DNA of 64,000 bases, taken from positions 13,188,721 through 13,252,720 of the forward strand of contig CM055105.1 of assembly GCA_029204225.1 (NCBI GenBank), read 5' to 3'. Each line of letters opens with the position of its first letter. Position 1 is the first letter of the stretch. Below the pieces are notes generated by a model. The model was not told the origin of the DNA, ran no database searches, and saw nothing but the letters and a program-made list of their open reading frames with translations. The position numbers and the translations under genes are program-made. The DNA is from Diphasiastrum complanatum. Lineage: Eukaryota; Streptophyta; Lycopodiopsida; Lycopodiales; Lycopodiaceae. This document shows positions 36,792 to 48,690 of the stretch, in pieces.

Positions 36792-36803
36792 GCTCAAATA
36801 CCA
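36792..36803 (-). promoter_or_regulatory. Primer-binding site of copia-4
   Basis: The minus strand reads TGGTATTTGAGC directly after the LTR end, a tRNA-iMet-type site with a few changes. Confidence 0.65.
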
Positions 36804-37751
36804 CGTTGAAGATCAGAGCACACAGCCTTCATTCACCATAGGAGAGAGGATGAAGAGAGAACACACATTGCTTGCATAAGAATTGCACAATACAAAATGG
36901 CAATGATCCAAGTGAGAGAGGAACTACAATGACCCTCACTAGTGACCCTTCAAGATAACTGGTCCACTCGTTCCAAAGTCTATTTACAAATAGTATGGAC
37001 CATAGTTGCACTCTGATTCCGAAACGTGGTCCCGAATCGCGTTTCGGGATTTTTGTAGAAACGTTCAAAATCCTTTTTTTTTTCTTGACATTTTTTTGGG
37101 CAATATGGGTATCAGATGAAAGCTCTAATTAAGAGCATTATTACTGTGTAATTTGTCGAATATTTCGGGTACAATTCGGTCCAGTTTAGGTGCATTAATC
37201 CATGTTGGGTTCTATCAAGGATAAAAATTCAACACCAACCTCTAGCTTGTTCGTTACGATCACAGATGTTTCCAGTGGGACAAAGACAGAGAACTGTAGA
37301 GCAATTGTACCTCGCTTTTTGCTTTGGGGGGGGGGGGGGGGGGGGGCTGCCCCCTGATCGCCCCGCCAGGGGGGGCAAACCCCCGTAGATAAAAATGGGG
37401 GGGGTGATGCGCGCCGATAAGGGCCCCATATTTATGCCCCCAACAGTATGCACATAGCACTCACATCTCCAATGAAATGATTGCAAAAGTGATCATCATC
37501 CATAGAGTTGATAGCCTAGGCCAATATTACTTACACTACTTATGGCACTTTAAGCCCTACAGTCATTTAATTATTCATGAGTACATTGCGAGTTGTTAAA
37601 AATAGAAGATAATCTTGAATTGTAACTAATTTTAGAGCATGGCTAGTAAAAATTGTAATGGTCAAAGTACTAAAGAAATAGCACATGTTGACAACTCTTG
37701 CAAAGCCATGATGTGTCATCAGGAATGAATGTGAAGCTCATATTTTCAGCA
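36804..37751 (-). mobile_element. 5' LTR of copia-4 with inserted sequence (948 bp)
   Basis: The minus strand starts TGCTGAAAATATGAG and ends CTTCAACG. The stretches 36804 to about 36990 and about 37533 to 37751 match the 3' LTR; the middle does not and is an insertion, with a G21 run at 37326-37346. Confidence 0.85.
37326..37346 (+). repeat. G21 homopolymer followed by GC-rich G/C runs
   Basis: Twenty-one G residues, followed within 70 bp by runs of C5, C4, G7, C5 and G8. On an AT-rich background this is striking and could form G-quadruplex structures. Confidence 0.95.
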
Positions 37752-37756
37752 AAGAA
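37752..37756. repeat. Target site duplication of copia-4, right copy
   Basis: AAGAA, identical to 34678-34682. Confidence 0.85.
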
Positions 37757-38255
37757 CTTACATTACGAAAAATATTATGGCTCCCCAAAGAGATCAAAAA
37801 CAGTTTCAAATTACAAAATCTTGAAAAATAAGTGTAAGGACAAAAAATTGGCCTCACAAATGAGTTGATATTAACATAGCATGTGTTTTGCAATAGCTCA
37901 GAAAAGCCTTAAAAAATCTAATTTTGTACTAAGTGGGAAAAATAGTGATAAATATGTGCTATTGTCATTTTTGCAAGCACACTCTAGTTATTTCATTTGG
38001 GGAGTGTCTCCAAGGCAATCATAGTTGAGGATGACAATTGTAGTAAATCAAATAATTCTTTTTTGGAAGGGAATTTGCATCATTCATGGATCCAAGGGTG
38101 TTCAAATGTAACTTCTCAAAGAAATTGTCTCAAGTTGAGATTCTTTAAAAGAATTCCATGTTTAAAATCTTAATCATGTATGGAAAGTTCAATGAAAGTG
38201 TCTTTTGTGCAATAGGTACACTAATGAATACTTAAATTGCTTATCTACGAGAGGT
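37757..38255. other. No recognisable gene
   Basis: AT-rich, short open frames only. Confidence 0.5.
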
Positions 38256-39463
38256 TTAGGTAGTAGAAGGGGTTCCATTTGATATTAATGTTTCTCGGTT
38301 TTGGCAAACAATCAACCAATCTTTTGGATCATATTGTGCTTTCCTGAAATGTGCTTGCTTTGGAAACCAATCCACCACAACCAATGACGAGTCATGTCTC
38401 ATTGAGTTTGAGGTAGCTCCAAGATGAGATCCATAAAGATATTTGTCCATCTATGATGAGAAATGGGCCAATGTTGTAAAAAACCTGGCATCTTACCCCT
38501 TTCTAGGCAAAAAAGAAGCTAGTGTGTATGAGCTAATAAAAGTTGCATTTCATGCTACGCCATGCAATTTGAGACAAGCAAGGGGAATTTGAAAACCACA
38601 ATGGCCTTCAACAAGTGATAGGTGTGCATGTGAAAGCAGCTTGGGTCATAGCTCCATAAAATAAGATGTTTTGCAATAAAAATGTATTCTTGGTATGGAG
38701 TAGATGTGGGAGGTTTGGCTGTTTGTACAAGTAATTTGGAAATCGGGACATTGCAAGTAGGTAACAGAGAGATACTCAAACAAGATTGGAAGATCAGTAA
38801 TCAATGTAAAGAGAGGTAGGCAAGCGAGAAAGAGCATCATCTACGACTTACTCTCATTCAGAGCAGTAATGTTACTGGAAATGAAAGATTTGGAGAAATT
38901 TGAGAACATTGAATGGGCAGCCACTAAGATCTTTCTGATTGTAGAGGTAGTGAAGCAACCGAACGCCAATGTAAATGTCAAATTGGGTATGATGCAGGGA
39001 ATGATGCCATTTCTTAAGGGCATGAACTATTGCAATGGATTCTATTTCATGTGTGGAATATCTAGCTTAATAAGAGCAAAGTTTTCGATACTCATAGGCA
39101 GTAACACCTTGGGCTTGGTAAATGATAGCATCAACTCCAACATAATTAGGATTGGTCTCAACAATGAAATGCTTATCGAATTCTAGCAAGTGAAGAACAT
39201 GGGCAATGGTTTAGGGAGTCAAAGGCCAATTGGCAATCGGCAAACCAAACAAACAGAGTTCCTTTGTGTAGATTGAATGTGAGTGTTGTGAGGCTATAGT
39301 TGCAAAGTGAGAAATGGACTGTTAAAGATAAGCGACAAGTCCTAAGAGCATGTGGATGCATGGGTATCGGTAGGTAAAGCCGAGTTTGTATAGATTCAAC
39401 TGTTGGGGGACTTCGTCGAACTGTGTCGACAAAAAAGTATGGATCGTAGAAACTCAATCTCAA
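38256..39463 (-). pseudogene. Ty3/gypsy RT thumb, RNase H and integrase remains, gypsy-4
   Basis: Minus-strand remains in normal order. Near 39230-39300 KGTLFVWFADCQLAFDSL is the RT thumb/connection. From about 39190 to 38836 an RNase H reads FIVETNPNYVGVDAIIYQ, HEIESIAIVHALKKWHH and YLYNQKDLSGC, ending with VVDDALSRLP. At 38320-38450 the integrase core start reads NIFMDLILELPQTQ in one frame and SLVVVDWFPKQAHF in the next. Every part is interrupted by stops. The plus-strand open frame at 38869-39186 is antisense to this RNase H. Confidence 0.8.
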
Positions 39464-40471
<1,008 letters not shown>

Positions 40472-40482
40472 CTCCCCCTTAA
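40472..40482 (-). promoter_or_regulatory. Polypurine tract of copia-5
   Basis: The minus strand reads TTAAGGGGGAG just before the LTR start, and just after the end of the RNase H frame. Confidence 0.8.
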
Positions 40483-41406
40483 TGTTTAATTTATAAACTT
40501 TGACACCCATAAGTCTAAACTTCTCAAATTTTTCTCGACCAAGTGCATTTGTGAAGATATCTGCAACTTGATTGTTTGTGCTACAATAAATTAGCTCCAA
40601 TTCTCCACTTTGTATCTTCTCATGTATGAAATGTTGTTGAACTTCAATGTGTTTTGTCCTACTATGGGAAACTGGACTCCTTGCTAGTTGAATGCAACTC
40701 TGGTTGTCACATTGAAGTATTGTCGGTCCTTCTTGTCGAATCATCTTCATGCATTCTCTGTAACCATATTGCCTCACACGTAGCCCATGTAGTTGCCCTA
40801 TATTCAGCTTCAGTAGATATTGTGCAATTGTAGGCTGTCCATTTTCATGATGGGGGGTTCTTGATGCGGTATGCCAATCCCTTCCAACATCATCTTCAAC
40901 CATATTACCTCATTCGCCACCTTTGAAGCTGCTCCATATTCAGCTTCGCATGAAGACTGAGCTACCAACGTCTGCTTCTTGTAGGTCCAACTAATCGCAG
41001 CTCCACACAATATCGAACATCCACCAGTTATCAACTTGTTGTCGTCCTTACAGCTAGCCCAAATTGAATCGCTATAATATAAATTACCTTGTCTTGATGC
41101 GACAGTCAGCAACTTATTCAATCTGTGCTCGACCATTCTGCATGCGTTTCCATCGAATAGGACTCGTATTCCAAGATCTGCTATCCTCGATACAGAGAGT
41201 AGGTCTCTCCTCAATGTGGGTACATAAAGTGCTCCTTGTAGCTCTGTATGTCCCGATAGTGTACGGAGTTGAAGAGTTCTTATGCCTTTGACATCATGTC
41301 TGCTTCCATCTCCCAGTATCATTGTTCTTGTGTTGTCCAGTGCCTTATAGTTCATCGGAATATTCTTGTTGCAAGTAATATGAGATGTGGCTCCTAAATC
41401 AATCAC
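40483..41406 (-). pseudogene. Copia-5 protease fused to RNase H by internal deletion
   Basis: A 198-codon minus-strand frame starts with a protease active site (MIDLGATSHITCN; DSGA has become DLGA) and the post-protease stretch LYVPTLRRDLLSVSRIADLG. At SRQGNLYYSDSIWASCKDDN it passes directly into RNase H: AISWTYKKQTLVAQSSCEAE and VANEVIWLKMMLE. Integrase and reverse transcriptase are missing, removed in frame. A frameshift near 40850 leads into the RNase H end: CDNQSCIQLARSPVSHSRTK and ADIFTNALGREKFEKFR. The fusion product would have neither polymerase nor integrase. Confidence 0.88.
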
Positions 41407-41421
41407 TATGTCGTAGTCTTG

Positions 41422-42262
41422 CTATGCGTAAGTCATAGATTCTTCATCGACAGCTGTGAACGCATTGTCGTTCTTGTCACCATCTTTAGAAGACTCGGTG
41501 ACATTTGCCTTTTCATCTTTATGCTTTCCTTTGGGATTAAACCATCCATATGCTGAGTCTCCCTTCTTCTTGCAATGAGGTGTCCCGGCTTGTTGCAATG
41601 AGCACATGTAGAAGTATCTTTGTTGTTGTTACCCTCCGTTGAAGACTTCATTTGAGCCTTATCAATCTTGGGCTTGTTTTTATTTTTCTTCTTTCCTTTT
41701 GTGACAAGGCTCCATTTGTTTCTCCTTCATCTCTCATCAATCTTTCGTCTGCTACAAGATTGATTGCTCTTTCGAATGTCATCTCAAGCAAACTTAAGAT
41801 GAGCATTTTGAGCAGCTGATAAGATGAGGGTAGTGATTTCATGAAGTACATCAACTGCTGGGGTGTTGGGACTTTGTGCTCTTGTCCAGATGTAGAGAGC
41901 TGTGAAAAAATTGTCTTGATCTTCTCAACATGTCGATCCAGTTCGTTCCCATCCCATCGCAGGCTCTGCAACTGATTGTGGAGGTGCAAGTGATGCAGCT
42001 GTCCTCACTTCGTACTTTTGTTTTAGCTTCTCCCACGCTTCCTGGCTGCTTTGGAAGTCTTAAATCTGCATGAGGATGTCTCGTTTATGGAGAATTGGAT
42101 CTCTCTCTGGAGGTTTCGACTTTGTGAGATCGGTTACTGACCAGATCCCTTCCCCTTTAAGAAGTGTCTTTATCTTGAACTTCCATATGCGGTAGTTTGC
42201 ACAACAATATTGATTGTGATCTTTGCTTGAATTGTAGTAGCCATATTGTATCTAATGAACTT
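41422..42262 (-). pseudogene. Copia-5 Gag remains
   Basis: Minus-strand UBN2-type Gag: LRWDGNELDRHVEKIKTIFS, KVPTPQQLMYFMKSLPSSYQ, TFERAINLVADERLM, and a zinc knuckle CAHCNKPGHLIAR whose last cysteine is lost by substitution or frame change. Stops and frame changes divide it. It lies between the protease part and the primer site at 42263-42274. Confidence 0.82.
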
Positions 42263-42274
42263 GCTCTGATACTA
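42263..42274 (-). promoter_or_regulatory. Primer-binding site of copia-5
   Basis: The minus strand reads TAGTATCAGAGC, one base from the tRNA-iMet site, directly after an LTR end reading CGCCTACA. Confidence 0.8.
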
Positions 42275-42829
42275 TGTAGGCGGAAGCATGCGTTGTGATC
42301 TACGGAAAATTGCAGGAACTAGACGAGCTTATACTAATCACAGACAACACAACAATCAATTCAATGCATGCAACGCAAAACAATGCTAGAAAAACATAAT
42401 ATCTTTTGTATTTCCTTTTCTTAGAGTGCGTCGACAGTGCAGCACCAAACAGCACCCTGAGGCTCCTCTTACACTTCTCTTTTTCTCGTTATTCTATTTG
42501 GATCTATGTTACCATACATATATTCAGCCAAGGGAATTAAAAGGTAACTTAGCTAATCATTACAAGAAAGGTTTACATTAAACTACCAGCTAACTACGTG
42601 TTAACTCTTGTAACGTCGCCTACAGCTGATCGTGACATTTTGCGTCTCACGACTGCTTAGTTTCAAATTCGATAATTCGAATAACTCGACAGTCCCGTTG
42701 TTCGATAGTTCGACTGTCACTCTCAATTGTTCGACAATCATGTGAGTATGTCATCATGTCGAGTTGTAGGTGTCGATGCTACATCTTGAACTATTAGTCG
42801 TTCAGGGAATGTGTCAAAAAAGGTTGGTT
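42275..42829 (-). mobile_element. Probable 5' LTR of copia-5 (far edge unknown)
   Basis: Sequence upstream of the primer site on the minus strand, beginning on the plus strand with TGTAGGCGG. No gene. The expected TGTTAGAATC start was not found, so the LTR may be truncated. TCGA-rich phrases (TTCGATA, GTTCGAC) cluster at about 42670-42740. Confidence 0.5.
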
Positions 42830-43010
42830 GAGTTCACCATTTCCAATAGTTTGTCCCTTTGATATATCGTAGAATCTTCTTTGCTACTTTCCAATGAGAG
42901 ACCTTTGGCTTGGACATAAACTGGCTAACCATACTAACTACATTTGAGATATATGGTCATGTAGTAGTCAAGACAGGCTGTCTATAAAGTGTCTCATTTA
43001 CACTTCAGAA
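42830..43010 (-). pseudogene. Ty1/copia RT end fragment
   Basis: Minus-strand reading VVSMVSQFMSKPKVSHWKVA and KKILRYIKGTNYW is the typical region between RT and RNase H of copia elements. It is only about 60 codons long, has an internal stop upstream, and is opposite in strand to the following copia-2 piece. Confidence 0.75.
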
Positions 43011-44640
43011 GGCGACATAGAGTCAAGAGCAATTATCGAATCCACAATCGAACAAGAAGATGTTCTGTAAGTATTGCAAATGCACTAATCATGAGATTCA
43101 AGATTGAAGGATATTGAAAGCGAAGAACGCCAACAACAAGCAATCGATCAACAAACGATTGCAATTGCAGTAACATCTCAAACCCCATTCAAGACATGGA
43201 CGAAGGAGCATTTCTGATCAAAGATCAGAAAGCGCAACTCGATAATGCTTGGTTTCTCAATTCTGGAGGCACTCAACACATGACTAGTCATTGTGAACAT
43301 TTCCAGTCCTATACGCCTTACATTACAAAGAAATTCGTTAATCTTGGCGACGATACTACACACTATCGAAGGTGAAGGCACTGTAAGATTGAGCTCCCAG
43401 CATGATCAATTCAAGTTACTACCGAATGTTCTGTATGTATCTAAACTGTCAACAAATCTGTTATCAGTAAGCAGAATTACTAATTTAGGTCATAGGGTAA
43501 AATTTGAATCTGATCAATGCAGAATTGTCGATAGGACAACCTTGCACTCGGAAAGAGACATGGATACTTATATAGACTGATTCGTTGTTATTCTGACACA
43601 AGTCAAGCCTTGAATACTTCTGTTCTAGTTAATAAAGCATTACTTGGGCACTATAGGCTAGGTCACTTGAATCATACATCTGTCTCGAACATGTTTAGAC
43701 GGTCCTTAGTACTTGATCTCGATTATCTAGACAAGAAAATCGATCTCCCTATCATAGCTGCATTGTCAAAAAGCAGACTAGGATTCCTTTTTGATCAAGT
43801 CATAAGCATGCAGCAAAAGATGTTCTAGATGTTGGCCCAATGCAAATCTTATCGTTGCTCGGTGCAAAGTACTTTATTATGTTTATCGATGAATTTTCAA
43901 GAAGAACGGTTGTTTATTTTATGAAGCAGAAATCAGAGGCTTTCAACCTCTTCAGACAATTCAAAGAGCGTGCAGAACTCGAAATTGGTAAAAGAATCAG
44001 AGCACTGAGGTCAGACAATGGTGGAGAATACATCTCAACATATCAACATCGCAAACCACCTAATAGGTACATTGATGAATCTGCTTGTTATCTCATTCGA
44101 GAGAGCGATTACCGTCGAAGAAGCACTCAATCAATCAGACTCCGATCTATGGAGAGAAGCTATGGATAGAGAGTATTCCTCTTTAATCAAGAACTAGACT
44201 TGGACTATTGTCGAATTACCTGCATGAAGAAATGTAAAAGAGGATTCTCCCAAATCCCGAATATCGACTATACTGAGACTTTCAGTCCGGTAGTCAAGCA
44301 TTCTTCAATCGAGATTTACATCACTCAATAGACGTACATTTACAATATGCTAATCAGATATAATCTAATGAATTGCAAGTTAGCTCACTCGCCAATGGAC
44401 CCAGAACTCAAATTGTCGAAGCACCAATGTCCTCAGTCAAAAGAAGAGAAGGAGCAAATGTGTGAGTACCCATATCATTCGATAATAGGTTCTCTAATGT
44501 ACGCGATGATCTGTACCAAACTAGACATAGCTTTTGCAGTTAGCTCCTTAAGTCAATATATGGTTAATCTTAGTATTACACATTGGAAAGCTCTTATAAG
44601 AGTTATGAGATACATTTGAGCTACTATGAATGTTACTAGA
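43011..44640 (+). pseudogene. Copia-2 copy 2: Gag end, protease, integrase part and RT end, with internal deletions
   Basis: Plus-strand copy of the family at 20.1-22.2 kb. In order: a knuckle CKYCKCTNHEIQD whose last Cys codon is a stop (about 43065-43107); the protease site WFLNSGGTQHMT (D to N, A to G) near 43246; LYVSKLSTNLLSVSRITNLG; the integrase core FIDEFSRRTVVYFMKQKSEA and ALRSDNGGEYIS, cut before the glutamate; a jump to the start of RT (ITVEEALNQSDSDLWREAMD near 44100); a few codons near 44280 (FSPVVKHSS); and then the RT end SIIGSLMYAMICTKLDIAFA (44460-44619). Most of RT and the catalytic Glu are missing. Confidence 0.88.
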
Positions 44641-44741
44641 TCTCCGATTGCCTTGAAGGTTGACGCACACCCCATACCAGTGACGACGCACCGTATCCGC
44701 CGATCCATAGGGTCATTGTCGACCCACCCCCATGCACTGGA

Positions 44742-45198
44742 TGTAGGAAATCAAAGTGCCAAGATCCTTCTAACATTCAATCTCCATATACAAGAAGAAG
44801 AGGGGGAAGAAGAAGAAGAAGAAGAAGAAGAGGAAGAGGGAGAGGGTGAGGCACCCTCAAGGAGAGAGAAAGTAGTAGCAATGCTTGAAAGGGAATGAAT
44901 TACAAATGAATAATGAGTACATATAAATAGGCCTTCTAGGGGCCTAGACTCTTCCAAACCCTAAGTTCTAGAACCTACTAACTATAGGGCACCCCCAAAA
45001 GTCAAGATAGGGCCCTTTAACATAATTAGACTTTACTTGGACCCACGAGTTATTACTAGACCAAAATTGGGTCCAACTTAGCTAAAACTAACTTAACATC
45101 GTCTAAATAATAAACCTAACCCATGGTTACACAAGTCTCGACCTTTTGGGTCAAAGTAACCTATGGGAAACTAACATTATCATTTATAATTTCTAACA
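44742..45198 (-). mobile_element. 3' LTR of copia-3, copy 2 (457 bp)
   Basis: The minus strand starts TGTTAGAAATTATAAATG after a TAAGGAGGG polypurine tract (45199-45207) and ends TTTCCTACA. It matches 25083-25491. A (GAA)n run near 44807-44830 is expanded here. Confidence 0.82.
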
Positions 45199-45926
45199 CC
45201 CTCCTTAAATGATAATGTAAAAAACATAACATGACATGAAGTAGAATGGAAAAAATTGCAACAAAATGCAAAATGTTGCTTGCTGCCCAAAGCTTCATGT
45301 AGCCAAAAAAAAAAACTCCAACTTGAAGTAGTCGAAGTAGCCGAAATCTCAGCTCCAATCATGCTCGATGTAGAAGAGATGTAGAATACGAAATGCGGTA
45401 GCATCAAGTCGAAAAGTAAAGACAAGCATGCTCCATCCAAAGTAGGTAACCAAAAAACCAGCCACAAGCCGAAATATGGATTTGCAATCCATCAATGGTT
45501 CCCACATGATTCCATAAGTCTTCTTACCACAAGAAACATAAAGAAGAGTATGATACTCTTTTACCATCACATCCTCCTGAATCTTACTATCAATGATCTG
45601 CTCACCACCATTAGGTAAGACAACACCGTCATCATAAGAAGTAAGCATCAAAACAGGAAAATCAGCATAAGGTACTGATTTTGGTGAGGCATGTGTGTTT
45701 CCTCCAAGGTAAAAAGATGCTTTGTTATCCCGCGAAGACTCGGACAGCCAACAAGAGGCTGTAGCAAGCTGTCCAACAGCCACAAAATCACCAACACTTT
45801 GTTGTACAAAGTGTTCCAAATGTGGACCTTGCTGTCCAAAAACCTTCCACAGGCCGTTCCCGATGCATAATAGGATGCTCACGATGTAACATAGGCTGAA
45901 AATGATCAATAAACCATGGCTGAATC
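45199..45926 (-). mobile_element. Copia-3 3' internal tail, copy 2
   Basis: Same sequence as 25501-26171, with a few short insertions. Homology stops at about 45926, just after the phrase CCATGGCTGAAT; beyond it copy 1 has Gag and this copy does not. Confidence 0.75.
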
Positions 45927-45981
45927 CTTAAGCATTCTCTTCCTGCTTTCTAGCATAGCTAGTGAATCTTAGCTTGTAACT

Positions 45982-45993
45982 TGGTATCAGAGC
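45982..45993 (+). promoter_or_regulatory. tRNA-iMet primer-binding site of gypsy-5
   Basis: TGGTATCAGAGC, a perfect site. Only about 55 bp of possible LTR separates it from the copia-3 tail, so the 5' LTR of gypsy-5 is almost entirely missing. Confidence 0.85.
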
Positions 45994-46004
45994 ACTTTCC
46001 TACA

Positions 46005-47075
46005 GATTGGTGGAGGCTGTCCAGCGCCCTACCACCCATCACTTTCAACGATTTTTCTCCGTCAACCTTCCTGCAGATTGGTGGAGGCTGTCCAGCGCCC
46101 TACCACCCATCACTTTCATCGATTTTTCTCCGTCATTTTTGCATATTGGTGGTGGCTATCCAGCGCCCTACTGCCCATCACTTCGACGATTTCTTCATCA
46201 TTTCTTTAATTACTCGGTTGATTGTATAATTTGGATCTCATAATCTGGTTAAGAATCGAGTTGAAAAAATATTTTGAATCAATACACTCCTACAATTATG
46301 TTTTTTGACCAAGTCTATAACCAAAGTAAACTTCTATTGATCTGTACAGAAGTATTAAGAGCCTGAATAGAGGCAGAAAAGAAATGAATTAATCTGTACA
46401 AGTATCCATGCCTTTTTCGAGTGCTAGGATCTTGCCTGTCCCATCGACTACTTTACATTGATTAGATTTGAATTCTATTTTATGTCCTAGATCTGTAATT
46501 CTACTTATAGAGACCAGATTTGTAGAAAGATTTGGTACATGTAGGACATTAAAAAGTAGTTTGGAATGATCATTTGCTTGTCGCAAGCGTCGCAAAATGC
46601 AGCTTTGGTGGAGGCTGTCCAGCGCCCTGCTAACCCATCACTTTCGTCGATTTTTTCGGCAGATTTTCATTGTTTTTGCAGATTTGGTAGCTATTGCCCA
46701 ACGCCCTACTACCTCATCATTTTCGACACTTTTCGTCACCGATTTGCTGTCCATTTTTTATATTGATTGGAGGCTGTCCAGCGCCCTACTACCATCTCAT
46801 TTTTAGCGGTAACCCATCACTTTCATCGATTTTTTTCGGCAGATTTTCATTGTTTTTGCCGAATTTGGTAGCTATTGTCCAGCGCCCTACTACCGTCTCA
46901 TTTGCAGCGGTTCTTTTTACCGACTTGCTGTCCGTTTCGGCTATTGATTGGAGGCTGTTCAGCACCTTATTTCAGCACCTTTTTTCAGCCTATTCTTCAG
47001 CATATTGTGGATCTTGGTAGTTGCTGCCCAGTGCCCTATTATCTTCAGCTTTTACCTCTTTTTGTTGGCACTACC
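46005..47075 (+). repeat. Tandem repeats in the gypsy-5 leader, about nine units
   Basis: Units built on GGTGGAGGCTGTCCAGCGCC followed by CTACCACCCATCACTTTC start at about 46005, 46078, 46148, 46608, 46686, 46769, 46866, 46949 and 47017. Spacing is 68-97 bp. Units get more diverged toward the gag start. The gap between the third and fourth units is an inserted sequence containing a copia-2 piece. Confidence 0.88.
46389..46595 (-). pseudogene. Copia-2 post-protease fragment nested in the gypsy-5 leader
   Basis: Minus-strand frame: LLFNVLHVPNLSTNLVSISR, ITDLGHKIEFKSNQCKVVDG. It corresponds to the segment at 20740-20940 and 43430-43560 of the other copia-2 copies. The surrounding foreign sequence, from about 46230 to 46595, interrupts the tandem leader repeats. 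No LTRs are nearby. Confidence 0.82.
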
Positions 47076-47391
47076 GAGTGAACGACGGATCAGCACCCAC
47101 CCAAGTATTGCTTGCACCCTTTTTGCACTTCCTTTTTGCACCTACTTGCTGTCTTTTCTGCTCATATACTTCCAGCCCCCTATTCCTGTTCATATTTGTT
47201 GCCTCACACCCTCCTCTTTCCATTTTTCCATTTTGTTAGAAACCTTCTACTTTCTCAGCCCCTCATTTTCTGATTATTATCCATCTTGATTGACTGTTTA
47301 CGTGCCATTTTTGGTGATTTCGGAAGTTAGACTAAGTTGGGGTGACGACAAACCTCCTCTCCCTCAGGTTTTTGTCTCTTCCTTAGTCCCT

Positions 47392-48690
47392 ATGGCGACT
47401 TCTTCATCAGAAGACCCTCCGCAGAGCTCTTTAGATGATCGTTTTACACATATTGATTCCCGCATGGATCATCTTGAGAGTCGTATTGATCGTATTCTTT
47501 CTAGCCTTGAGACTATCCTACCACGAGGGGATACCACCCCCCCAGACATTCTTCATCGTCCTGGTAAAGCACCTTTATTTCCTATTTTGAGTACGCCTGC
47601 TCCTGCTCCATCTCCATCTTCAGGAGGTGCTTTTGGTAGTACGTTTGGTCTCCCTTCATATAGTGCTAGTTCTTATGGGTCTCCTTTCGGGTCTTCTGTA
47701 CCACCACCTGGATTTCCCTCCGCACCACCAGGATTTCCTTCTTCTACTTTTTCAGGTAATCCCGAGCCTCATTTTGCTCGTGATTTTCGTGATCGCATCC
47801 AGCTTACTACTTATTCTGGTTCATCTGATGGGAATATCTTGGAAAATTGGTTCTCTAAGTTAGAAACCTATTTTCTTATGTATCCCAAGACTGAAACCCA
47901 GAAAGTGCAGTTGGCTGTGTTACGTTTAGATGGTCGAGCTCAGACTTAGTGGCGTGTCTATCGCTCTGAGCCTACTCGTGAGGGATTACATATATGGCCT
48001 ACTTTTCGGCATGATCTTCGTATGGCTATGATTGGCCCACAGTGGTTGGTTCGCCAACGTGATCTGTTTCGTAGCCTTCGCCATACTAGTCATTTGACTG
48101 CTTATATTGATCAGTTTACTGAGCTTTCTTACCTTTTTACTAATCTTCATCCTACAGAGCTTATTTCACGTTTTATTGCTGGTCTTAGAGGCTCCTTACA
48201 ATATGATGTTTCCTCTTTTCGGCCTCCTACTCTCTCAGATGTTATCTCCTTGGCTACTACCCTGCAACATAAGTATCCTGAGTTGTCCACTTCTTCTCGT
48301 TTCTCTCGCCCTCTTTCCACTGCTTCTCCTACTTTGGCTTCTTCTACTACCGTTCCTTCTCGCCCTTCTACACCTCACCCTGCCTTTGTTCGTCGTTATT
48401 CAGCCGCAGAGTTCGCTGAGATTCGGCAGAAGCGCCTCTGTTATCGTTGTAAGAGTCCAGATCATCTCGCCCGTGATTGCCGACAGTCTCCTGGTCCTCC
48501 TACCGCTGTTTTTTACCACGAGGCTCTTACTCCTGATAATTCTGATGTTTATATCCAGATTCTTGATACTCCTAACCCACATTCTGTTGATGAGTCGGCT
48601 GACCCGCTTCCTGATAATCCTGCTTCTGCCGCTTGCCATGCGCAACTTGCTTATGCTACTTGGGCTAGGCGTCCTGGTCCTCGTTCTATT
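47392..48690 (+). pseudogene. Gag of chromovirus gypsy-5
   Basis: Gag of the best preserved element. A start at 47392 (MATSSSEDPPQSS) is preferred because it opens the conserved part; the frame is open further upstream only by chance. In order: a coiled-coil-like region (RMDHLESRIDRILSSLETIL), a Pro/Ser/Gly-rich linker, the retrotrans-gag domain (LENWFSKLETYFLMYP and [20 protein letters not shown]) and a CCHC knuckle [14 protein letters not shown] at 48438-48480. A single stop codon (TAG at 47947-47949) replaces what is probably Trp. Otherwise the frame is clean, pointing to recent loss. Confidence 0.9.

Larger units (their letters stand above)
34683..37751 (-). mobile_element. Copia-4: internally deleted LTR retrotransposon with both LTRs and a target duplication
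   Basis: A bounded element on the minus strand. The 5' LTR is 36804-37751, the primer site 36792-36803, a Gag fragment 35462-35770 and the 3' LTR 34683-35094. Identical 5-bp sequences AAGAA flank it, proving a single insertion event. The interior is only about 1.7 kb and contains no protease, integrase or RT, so the copy depends on other elements. The 5' LTR is about twice as long as the 3' LTR because of a roughly 540-bp insertion. Confidence 0.88.

Noticed and set aside
38869-39186. 105-codon plus-strand frame
   Set aside because: Antisense to the recognisable gypsy-4 RNase H.
46005-47075. Regular repeats considered as a CRISPR-like array
   Set aside because: Units are contiguous and diverged without unique spacers, and lie in a retrotransposon leader of a plant genome.
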